Assembly: GCA_035760865.1 (NCBI GenBank)
Contig: DASTSE010000435.1
Coordinates: 1-13,828, forward strand
Length of the DNA: 13,828 nt
Reading direction: 5' to 3'
DNA from: Dokdonella_A sp035760865
Lineage (GTDB): Bacteria; Pseudomonadota; Gammaproteobacteria; Xanthomonadales; Rhodanobacteraceae
Part shown: positions 9,901 to 13,828 of the stretch, one piece after another
Numbering within the stretch: the first letter of the stretch is position 1
How the letters are laid out: each line of letters opens with the position of its first letter
Notes under the pieces: generated by a model
Databases searched by the model: none
The model's input: the letters and a program-made list of their open reading frames with translations, nothing else
What the model was told of the DNA's origin: nothing
Program-made: the position numbers and the translations under genes

Positions 9901-10674
9901 CTTGAGGCGGATCGGCACGCCGCCGTCGATCTTGACGAGCAGCTCGCGCATCTCGTCGAGTGTCTTGAACTGGTTGATCGTGCGCACGAGGAAGCGCTGG
10001 CTGCCCTCGTCGATGCGACCGCCCGACGCGTTGACGTTCTCGTTCTTGAGGCGCGTGTTGACGTCGTTGATGTCGATGCCGAGGCGCGCGAGCTTCTGCT
10101 GGTCGATCAGCACCTCGATCTCGTCCTCGAGGCCGCCGCCGACCTTGACCGCGGCGACGCCGGCGACCGGCTCGAGGTGCTTCTTGAGGTCGTCGTCGGC
10201 GAAACGGCGCAGCTGCTTCAGGCGCGCCTCGTCGATGTCGCCCTTGGCGCTGAGGCCGAGCCGGATGATCGGGTCGGTCGACGGGTTGAAGCGCAGCAGC
10301 AGCGGCTTCTTCGCTTCGAGCGGCAACTGCACCGTGTCGAGCTTGTCGCGCACCTCGAGGCTCGCCATGTCCATGTCCGTGCCCCAGGCGAACTCGAGCA
10401 CGACGTCGGACTGGCTCGTGCGCGACACCGAATGCACCTTGCGCACGTTCTTGACCACGCCGACGGCTTCCTCGATCGGCTGGCTGATGAGGTTTTCGAT
10501 CTCGAGCGGCGCCGCGCCTTCGTAGTCGGTGCGCACCGTGAGGGTCGGGTACGACAGGTCCGGCAGCAGGTTGACCTTGAGCCCGCTCAGCCCGATCAGG
10601 CCGAACAGGACCAGCGTCACGGTCAGCATGCCGATCGTGACGCGCCGGCGGGTCGCCAGCTCGGGCAGGTTCAC
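6931..10674 (-). CDS. RND efflux transporter permease, first of tandem pair, with extra membrane segment
   Basis: A 1247-residue RND (AcrB/HAE1-like) inner-membrane pump, about 200 residues longer than usual. The GTG start (10674) overlaps the adaptor stop as GTGA and has GGAG 8 nt upstream (10683-10686). The protein begins MNLPELATRRRVTIGML, the standard family N-terminus. The proton relay is intact: Asp402-Asp403 in GMVVDDSIVVLEN, Lys1119 in VGIVVKNAIVLID, and Thr1156 in RPIVMTTL. Three additions stand out. Residues about 495-660, between membrane helices 6 and 7, hold several extra hydrophobic stretches. Residues about 936-964 form a Gly/Ser/Ala-rich loop in the second periplasmic domain. 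Residues 1209-1247 form a charged cytoplasmic tail. It is likely to pair with the next gene in a heterotrimer and to be driven by the proton gradient. The substrate is unknown. Confidence 0.95.
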   Translation of the reverse strand: MNLPELATRRRVTIGMLTVTLVLFGLIGLSGLKVNLLPDLSYPTLTVRTDYEGAAPLEIENLISQPIEEAVGVVKNVRKVHSVSRTSQSDVVLEFAWGTDMDMASLEVRDKLDTVQLPLEAKKPLLLRFNPSTDPIIRLGLSAKGDIDEARLKQLRRFADDDLKKHLEPVAGVAAVKVGGGLEDEIEVLIDQQKLARLGIDINDVNTRLKNENVNASGGRIDEGSQRFLVRTINQFKTLDEMRELLVKIDGGVPIRLKDIAEVRQGFKEREGIVRIDGHEAIELAIYKEGDANTVSVAKSVKAEIERLKKTLPADTTLGMIEDQSVFIEGALSDVKKDALIGGLLAILIIFFFLRDSWSTFIISLSLPVSLIATFFFMDQLHLSLNVMSLGGLALATGMVVDDSIVVLENIARLREKGASILEAAVRGTAEVGMAVTASTLTTVAVFFPLVFVQGVAGQLFRDQALTITFAMLTSLVVAMTLIPMLASLKGRSPLAYKDEAVDSESLWSKACSGAWAIVAWPWRRNWPFAARIAALLASLPVLLPAALIFFVVLVAMIAISALMRCVTLLLFFVAGLAQGKLPITLDYARRTLAWGARAARWPLGNDLPKVRAIAQFVVAAPVKALLLVPYLVALAATAVLPLLLVPIGRAFRFAIRWAGAFVLWPYERAAKAYHGFLPKALARPLPVLGFALAALVATLALVPTLGLDLIPQLAQGRFNMTVTLPPGTPLADTDKVVDEISTRHAKDPGVESIYGVAGSGTRLDANPTESGENIARLSIALKDGGSKQIEAAEIERLRENMTRADASVKFARPELFSFSAPLEIEIRGYDLDALAKGGQRLAELMKGSPRFADVKSTVEGGYPEIQVHFDQDRAAALGLTTREIADRVVRKVKGEVATRYDFRDRKIDVLVRARAADRTGVDDVRNLVVGYIPAKGAGGSSSGSTSSAAGAIGAGGGTSGAGTLVDDAQSSADTPVRLSAVADVIATEGPSEIHRVSQERVAIVSANLREGDLASAVKEVEGLVAKNPLAAGVKVRIGGQSEELDASVQSLLFALGLAIFLVYLVMASQFESLLHPFVIMFSIPLAAVGAILALKLSGSAISVVVFIGLIMLVGIVVKNAIVLIDRVNQLREAGVPKREALAQGAESRLRPIVMTTLCTLIGFAPLALGWGEGAEVRAPMALTVIGGLAVSTLLTLVVIPIVYDLLDRRGDEWYVARGERHRAKVEHAGADDDLAIEGLRPEGQHA

Positions 10675-11906
10675 GAATGCTTCTCCGTCGAAGCGACCGA
10701 CGCCATCGCATCCGGACTCTTGCTCGCGCTCTCGAGCACCTGCACTTCGGTGCCCTCGCGCACCGCGTTGCGGCCGATCGTGATCACGCGCTCGCCGTCG
10801 GCGAGGCCGTCGCGGATCTCGATGCGGTCGCCTTCGGCGTAACCGGTCTTGACCACGCGGCGCTTGGCGACGAACGCGGGAGCCGCCGGCTTCGCCGTCT
10901 CGGCCGCGACCGCCTCGCCCGCCTTGCCCTTGGGCGCCTCCTTGCCGTCCTTCTTGTCCTCCTTCGGCGGCGCGGGTTCGACCACGAACACCGAACTGAC
11001 GCCGTCTTCCTCGACGATCGCGTTGCGCGGCACGACGAGCGCGTCGTGGCGCTGGTCGTAGGTGACCTCGATGCGCCCGAACATGCCCGGCTTCAACGTC
11101 GCGGTCGTGTCGCGGAACTGGCAGGTGACCCGGAACGTGCCGCTCGCGGCGTCGACGACCGGCGCGATACGCGCGATCGATCCGTCGAACGACTTGCCGT
11201 CGAGCGCGTCGACGCGCATGCGCACGGGCTGGCCCGCCTTGAGCGTGTCGAGGTCGCGCTCGGGCACGTTCAGCACCGCCTCGAGCGGATCGAGGTCGAC
11301 GATCTGGAACAGCGCCTGGTTGAGCTGGACGAGGTTGCCGAGCTTGATCGAACGCTTGGCGATGACGCCCGAGATCGGCGCGACGATGCGCGTGTACGAC
11401 AGATCGAGCTGCGCGCCGTCGACGATCGCCCTCTGCGCCTCGAGGTCGTACTTGGTGCTGTCGTAGTCGGCCTTCGGCGTGATCTTGAGCGCGAAGCCCT
11501 TGTCCGCCTTGTCGTACGCGGCCTGTGCCTTCTTCAAGGTCGCGGTCGCCTGGGCGAGCTTGTTGCGCGCCGCTTCGCTGTCGAGCTCGGCCAGCACCTG
11601 GCCCTTCTGCACGTGCATGCCTTCCTCGACGAACAGCTTCAGCACGATGCCCGTGGTCTTGGCGACCACCTGCGCGTCGCCGACCGCTTCGAGGGTCGCG
11701 GTGCCCGAATAGTTGGCGGTGATGGTCTGGTGCGAGGCCGGCGCGACTTCGACGGGGATCGAGGCCTGGGCGTTGGCGTCCTTGCCCATGCCGGCGCCGC
11801 CGCCGCCACCGCAGGCGGCGAGCAGTGCGACGGCGGCCGCGAGCGCGGAGATGCGCAGGAAGCGGAAAGCGCGGGAATTCGGGGTAGCAGCGAGGTTCGG
11901 GAGCAT
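10671..11906 (-). CDS. RND efflux periplasmic adaptor lipoprotein (HlyD/AcrA-type membrane fusion protein)
   Basis: A 411-residue adaptor linking an RND pump to an outer-membrane channel. The ATG at 11906 is preferred over upstream in-frame codons because it gives a proper lipoprotein signal: a basic N-region, a hydrophobic stretch at about 17-30, and the lipobox LAAC with lipidated Cys32 followed by a Gly run. Next come the first biotinyl/lipoyl half (GIVLKLFVEEGMHVQKGQ, about 86-105), a short alpha-hairpin (about 110-170), the second lipoyl half (APISGVIAKRSIKLGNLV), a beta-barrel domain (about 205-285) and a membrane-proximal domain. A Lys/Glu/Ala/Pro-rich low-complexity stretch (about 311-344) interrupts the last domain. 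It is the first gene of the efflux operon and overlaps the first pump by 4 nt. The ribosome-binding site is weak. No outer-membrane factor gene is present, so a TolC-like protein encoded elsewhere is needed. Confidence 0.94.
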   Translation of the reverse strand: MLPNLAATPNSRAFRFLRISALAAAVALLAACGGGGGAGMGKDANAQASIPVEVAPASHQTITANYSGTATLEAVGDAQVVAKTTGIVLKLFVEEGMHVQKGQVLAELDSEAARNKLAQATATLKKAQAAYDKADKGFALKITPKADYDSTKYDLEAQRAIVDGAQLDLSYTRIVAPISGVIAKRSIKLGNLVQLNQALFQIVDLDPLEAVLNVPERDLDTLKAGQPVRMRVDALDGKSFDGSIARIAPVVDAASGTFRVTCQFRDTTATLKPGMFGRIEVTYDQRHDALVVPRNAIVEEDGVSSVFVVEPAPPKEDKKDGKEAPKGKAGEAVAAETAKPAAPAFVAKRRVVKTGYAEGDRIEIRDGLADGERVITIGRNAVREGTEVQVLESASKSPDAMASVASTEKHS

Positions 11907-11936
11907 CGTCGTCGGCCTGGGAGGGGTTGACTTGGT

Positions 11937-11969
11937 GTTATAGTAGACTACATCACTAGCAAAGTGCAA
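11937..11969 (-). promoter_or_regulatory. Candidate promoter of the efflux operon
   Basis: In a short AT-rich patch that contrasts with the GC-rich surroundings, the minus strand reads TTGCAC (11964-11969), 18 nt, then TACTAT (11940-11945), with an overlapping TATAAC (11937-11942). Transcription would start near 11930, leaving a leader of about 25 nt before the adaptor ATG. A 9-bp palindrome GTAGACTAC (11943-11951) overlaps the -10 box and is a plausible repressor site. No regulator gene is adjacent. Confidence 0.45.
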
Positions 11970-11991
11970 TAGCCTTGGCAGCCCGGCAAGT

Positions 11992-12006
11992 CGACCCCTG
12001 GGGTCG
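11992..12006. repeat. Perfect inverted repeat in the divergent region
   Basis: CGACCCC-T-GGGGTCG: 7-bp arms around one central base, about 23 bp upstream of the -35 box of the efflux promoter candidate. It could be a protein-binding site. It is too tight to fold as an RNA hairpin with the full stem. Function unknown. Confidence 0.4.
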
Positions 12007-12020
12007 CTGCTTCCTTGCTG

Positions 12021-12039
12021 CCCTGCCGTTGCAGCAGGG
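12021..12039. repeat. Short inverted repeat CCCTGC/GCAGGG
   Basis: 6-bp arms with a 7-nt loop, 14 bp from the preceding palindrome. There is no T-run, and no gene ends here that would need a terminator. At this G+C content such a repeat can arise by chance. Confidence 0.25.
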
Positions 12040-12225
12040 TGACGATCCATGCGCCGATGCTGCGCCAGATCCATCGCGACGTCGTGAGCCGGTAGTCACG
12101 TCGCCCGATGCGGGCCTTGGATGCGCGAGCGGTGCAAAGAGTTGCGCGCTTCGGCCAACCTCGTTCGATCGACGCGAGGCGTGCTTCGTGCATGCGAGCG
12201 GTGGCCGCCGGCGAGGGTTGGCCGC

Positions 12226-12231
12226 TATACT
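12226..12231 (+). promoter_or_regulatory. Candidate -10 box for the cytochrome genes
   Basis: TATACT is a 5/6 match to the sigma-70 -10 consensus and stands out in GC-rich sequence about 50 nt before the first cytochrome ATG. No good -35 box lies at 16-18 nt spacing, so the promoter may be weak or activator-dependent. Confidence 0.4.
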
Positions 12232-12281
12232 CCCCGGGCTTGACGCCCGAGAAGTTCAACCAACGCCGTACCGGAACGAAA

Positions 12282-12602
12282 ATGACCCGAGCGCCTCTGC
12301 TTGCCGCTGCCCTGCTGATCACCTCCCTGCCCTGTATCGCCGCCGAAAAAGGCGACGCTGCCGCGGGCAAAACCAAGGTCTACACCTGTGCCGGCTGCCA
12401 CGGCATCCCGGGCTGGAAGAACCCCTATCCGAACTATCACGTGCCGAAGATCGGCGGGCAGAACTACGACTACCTCGTCGCGGCATTGACCGAATACAAG
12501 AAGGGTGAGCGCGCCCATCCGACGATGCGCGCGCAGGGCGAGAGCCTGTCCGAGCAGGACATCCGCGACATCGCCACCTACCTTTCCAGCCTCACGCCTT
12601 GA
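12282..12602 (+). CDS. Periplasmic monoheme cytochrome c (class I, c4/c553-like)
   Basis: A 106-residue secreted electron carrier. The ATG at 12282 is chosen because it gives a clean signal peptide (MTRAPLLAAALLITSLPCIA, cleaved near residue 20-21). An upstream in-frame ATG would add a non-secretory leader and lies before the -10 box. Mature features: heme-binding CAGCH (Cys36, Cys39, His40), the conserved GGQNYDYLVAALTEYKKGER segment, probable axial Met82 in HPTM, and the C-terminal helix ending IATYLSSL. It is followed 16 nt later by a second cytochrome with heme Cys and His at identical residue numbers. Together they resemble the two domains of diheme cytochrome c4 as separate polypeptides. 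It probably carries electrons to a terminal oxidase or another periplasmic enzyme; the partner is not visible here. Confidence 0.93.
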   Translation: MTRAPLLAAALLITSLPCIAAEKGDAAAGKTKVYTCAGCHGIPGWKNPYPNYHVPKIGGQNYDYLVAALTEYKKGERAHPTMRAQGESLSEQDIRDIATYLSSLTP

Positions 12603-12618
12603 GCCAGGACCGCACGAG

Positions 12619-12969
12619 ATGAAGCGTTTCCACGCATCGCTGTTGATCACGACGCTCGCCGTCTGCGCGGCGCCCGCCTTCGCCAAGGGCGACATCGAAG
12701 CCGGCAAGGCCAAGGCCGTGCCGTGCCAGGCCTGCCACGGTGCCGACGGCAACGCCGCGGACCCGCAGTACCCGCGCCTCGCGGGCCAGTACCACGACTA
12801 CCTCGAGCGCGCACTGCGCGAGTACAAGTCCGGCGAGCGCAAGAATCCGATCATGGCCGGCTTCGCGACGACGCTGTCCGACGAAGACATCGTCAACGTA
12901 TCCGCGTACTTCTCGAGCCTGCCGGGCAGCAAGCTCACCGACCTGCACGACAAGGTGCAGGGCGACTGA
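12619..12969 (+). CDS. Periplasmic monoheme cytochrome c (class I, c553/c4-like)
   Basis: A 116-residue secreted cytochrome. The ATG at 12619 has AGGA (12606-12609) 9 nt upstream and starts a standard signal peptide ending in the APAFA cleavage motif (about residue 22). Heme site CQACH (Cys36, Cys39, His40), the c4-family stretch LAGQYHDYLERALREYKSGER, probable axial Met79 in NPIM, then the helix LSDEDIVNVSAYFSSLPG. An extra tail of about 15 residues (KLTDLHDKVQGD at the end) is absent from the upstream partner. The two genes are 16 nt apart and surely co-transcribed; they probably arose by duplication. A strong hairpin begins 8 nt after the stop. Its role is electron transfer in the periplasm, with redox partner unknown. 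Confidence 0.94.
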   Translation: MKRFHASLLITTLAVCAAPAFAKGDIEAGKAKAVPCQACHGADGNAADPQYPRLAGQYHDYLERALREYKSGERKNPIMAGFATTLSDEDIVNVSAYFSSLPGSKLTDLHDKVQGD

Positions 12970-12976
12970 TTCGTCG

Positions 12977-12999
12977 CGGCGCGGCGGCATGCCGCGCCG
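12977..12999. terminator. Strong hairpin after the cytochrome genes
   Basis: CGGCGCGGC, loop GGCAT, GCCGCGCCG: a perfect 9-bp stem starting 8 nt after the cytochrome stop codon. Position and stability suit a terminator or an mRNA 3'-end stabiliser. No T-run follows, so factor-independent termination is uncertain. Confidence 0.5.
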
Positions 13000-13063
13000 T
13001 GCTCGCGCCGGCGGCATGCCGCGCCGTGCTCGCGCCGGCGTCATGCCGGCGCGCTGCTCGCGG
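12983..13063. repeat. Three 27-bp tandem repeats between convergent genes
   Basis: Two identical 27-bp units (12983-13009 and 13010-13036), each beginning GGCGGCATGCCGC, are followed by a diverged third unit (13037-13063). Each unit has a core centred on GCATGC or CATGCC that contributes to a stem-loop. They lie in the 117-bp spacer between the second cytochrome and nfuA. They may have arisen by replication slippage of an intergenic hairpin element of REP-like type. Confidence 0.75.
13031..13053. terminator. Second hairpin, downstream of nfuA
   Basis: CGCGCCGGC, loop GTCAT, GCCGGCGCG: a perfect 9-bp stem, 33 nt beyond the nfuA stop on the minus strand. It has the same stem length and loop size as the hairpin at 12977-12999 but a different stem sequence. 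It may serve nfuA as the first serves the cytochromes. There is no T-run. Confidence 0.4.
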
Positions 13064-13086
13064 AACCGTCCTTTCCTTCGCGTCGC

Positions 13087-13683
13087 TCAGGCGTTCGCCG
13101 GGCGCTTGTAGTACGGCGTGCTGCCGCTCGCGTGATCCGTCGCATCGGCGACGCCCGTGACTTCGGGCACGCGCGCCTTCAGCGTCTGCTCGACGCCGCC
13201 CCGCAAGGTCTTGTCGACCATGCCGCAACCGTGGCAGCCGCCACCGAACTGCAGCACGACGACACCGTCGGCCGTCACTTCGCGCAGGCTCACGCGTCCG
13301 CCATGCGACGCGAGCTGCGGGTTGATCTCGCTCTCGATCACGTAGCGCACGCGCTCGACCACGCTCGCGTCAGCGCCGGGCACGCTGCCGCGCAGCGCCG
13401 GCGCACGGATCGTCAGTTCGCCGCCGGTCGCGTTGCGCGCGAAGTCGATCGTCGCGCCGTCGAGGAACGGCACGCTGACGGCGTCGACGAACAGCGAGAA
13501 GCCGTCGCATTCGACTTCCCACTCGCTGCCGTCGCGGTCGGCGGGCTCGCTGAACTCGAGCTGGCAATCGCCTTTCGGCGTGCCCGCATCGACGGCGACG
13601 ACGCGTATCCCGAGCCCGGGCAGCGCCTGCTGCTCGACGAGCTTGCGGAAGTGCTCCTGCGCGGAAGCCGACAACGAAATCAT
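13087..13683 (-). CDS. nfuA: Fe-S cluster carrier protein NfuA
   Basis: A 198-residue cytoplasmic protein that carries and transfers [4Fe-4S] clusters to apo-enzymes. The N-terminal half (about 1-100) is the degenerate A-type-like domain that helps recognise client proteins. The C-terminal Nfu domain contains ERVRYVIESEINPQLASHGGRVSL and the cluster-binding GGGCHGCGMVD with Cys150 and Cys153, equivalent to the CxxC of E. coli NfuA (191 residues). The ATG at 13683 is chosen because it matches the family N-terminus (MISLSASAQEHF) and has AGGT 9 nt upstream; a longer frame to 13767 would add 28 atypical residues. It is a single gene convergent with the cytochromes. The upstream region carries inverted repeats and a possible IscR-like site. 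Confidence 0.96.
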   Translation of the reverse strand: MISLSASAQEHFRKLVEQQALPGLGIRVVAVDAGTPKGDCQLEFSEPADRDGSEWEVECDGFSLFVDAVSVPFLDGATIDFARNATGGELTIRAPALRGSVPGADASVVERVRYVIESEINPQLASHGGRVSLREVTADGVVVLQFGGGCHGCGMVDKTLRGGVEQTLKARVPEVTGVADATDHASGSTPYYKRPANA

Positions 13684-13721
13684 GACTGCGTGACCTGATC
13701 TTGTGCTCTTTATGAGAAGTA

Positions 13722-13737
13722 CGGCCATGGATGGCCG
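13722..13737 (-). promoter_or_regulatory. Inverted repeat in the nfuA leader
   Basis: CGGCCATGGATGGCCG is a 16-nt inverted repeat with 6-7-bp arms, centred about 45 nt upstream of the nfuA ATG. As RNA it would form a small stem with a four-base loop. It could affect translation or be a binding site; function not known. Confidence 0.35.
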
Positions 13738-13743
13738 CTCTTT

Positions 13744-13769
13744 CTTTCGCGGACAGGACGTCCGCAAAG
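13744..13769 (-). promoter_or_regulatory. Larger inverted repeat upstream of nfuA
   Basis: On the minus strand CTTTGCGGAC, loop GTCCT, GTCCGCGAAAG: ten paired bases per arm with a single bulged G. It partly overlaps the weak -10-like TATCTT (13767-13772). It is therefore either an operator at the transcription start or a stem at the 5' end of the nfuA mRNA. Confidence 0.4.
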
Positions 13770-13794
13770 ATACCGTACCAGTTTAGTACTGAAT
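13770..13794 (-). promoter_or_regulatory. Possible IscR type 1-like site upstream of nfuA
   Basis: The minus strand contains TACTAAACTGGTACGGTAT. Aligned with the E. coli IscR type 1 consensus as I remember it, about 17 of 25 positions agree, including the ACT-AA core and the GGTAT end. Mismatches include positions in the GACT/AGTC arms. nfuA is reported as an IscR target in E. coli. This is suggestive only. Confidence 0.3.
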
Positions 13795-13813
13795 TGGGCA
13801 CACGTCATCCGCC

Positions 13814-13819
13814 TATACT
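13814..13819 (+). promoter_or_regulatory. -10-like box reading out of the right edge
   Basis: TATACT, the same hexamer as before the cytochrome genes, 9 bases from the window end. A TTGGGC lies upstream but only 14 nt away, too close for an ideal -35. It may drive a gene divergent from nfuA beyond the window. Confidence 0.3.
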
Positions 13820-13828
13820 CGCGCATCG

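Larger units (their letters stand above)
11907..12281. other. Divergent intergenic region, efflux operon / cytochrome genes
   Basis: 375 bp without a convincing gene. It contains the candidate efflux promoter next to the adaptor gene, a perfect 15-nt inverted repeat (11992-12006), a 6-bp-stem hairpin (12021-12039) and a TATACT box for the cytochromes. The open frames here on both strands have no recognisable protein features, and the minus-strand one runs into the coding region of the first cytochrome. I treat them as chance. No tRNA or known small RNA is recognisable. Confidence 0.6.

Noticed and set aside
3737..11930. Very long open frames on the + strand opposite the efflux operon (3737-7486, 7447-10842, 10677-11930)
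   Set aside because: They are antisense shadows. The proteins are dominated by Arg, His, Asp, Glu and Leu with no recognisable domain, while the minus strand encodes intact RND and adaptor proteins. High G+C at third codon positions removes stop codons from the opposite strand.
11948..12376. A 142-residue - strand open frame in the divergent region
   Set aside because: It overlaps the start and heme-site region of the first cytochrome, has no recognisable motif or good ribosome-binding site, and runs through both promoter candidates.
12983..13063. CRISPR array for the 27-bp repeats
   Set aside because: The units are directly contiguous with no spacers, there are only three, and no cas gene is present.
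13684..13767. N-terminal extension of NfuA to 13767
   Set aside because: The added 28 residues are atypical for the family, and the ATG at 13683 matches the conserved N-terminus and has a ribosome-binding sequence.

Overview
The window is about two-thirds G+C and carries seven protein genes, one of them cut by the left edge. The sequence suggests a Gram-negative gammaproteobacterium, most likely Xanthomonadales-like. The reasons are an NfuA that aligns closely with the E. coli protein, a large TonB-dependent receptor, an RND efflux operon, periplasmic c-type cytochromes and strong G/C preference at third codon positions. The taxonomic call is an inference from protein character only. I see no tRNA, rRNA, CRISPR array, IS element or phage gene.

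Region 1 (1-3740, + strand): the 3' part of a TonB-dependent outer-membrane receptor gene, followed 4 nt later by an aldehyde dehydrogenase of the coniferyl-aldehyde type. The pair looks like a two-gene transcription unit that takes up a compound and oxidises an aldehyde derived from it. The substrate cannot be read from the sequence.

Region 2 (3818-11906, - strand): a three-gene efflux operon in the order adaptor lipoprotein, RND pump 1, RND pump 2. Adjacent genes overlap by 4 nt (GTGA, then ATGA). There is no outer-membrane factor or regulator gene beside it. The two pumps are unequal. Pump 1 keeps the Asp-Asp/Lys proton-relay residues but has about 165 extra, largely hydrophobic residues between the two halves of the pump, plus a Gly/Ser-rich periplasmic loop. 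Pump 2 has normal length but Asp-Asn and Asn at the relay positions. The arrangement recalls MdtABC-type heteromeric pumps. This operon is the most interesting part of the window.

Region 3 (11907-12281): a 375-bp divergent intergenic region. It holds a candidate promoter for the efflux operon in an AT-rich patch, a -10-like box for the cytochrome genes, and two unexplained inverted repeats.

Region 4 (12282-13683): two tandem small monoheme cytochromes c (+ strand) face nfuA (- strand), an iron-sulfur carrier gene. Between them is a 117-bp spacer with 27-bp GC-rich tandem repeats that form strong hairpins. Upstream of nfuA are inverted repeats and a sequence partly resembling an IscR type 1 site. 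A -10-like box near the right edge may serve a divergent gene outside the window.
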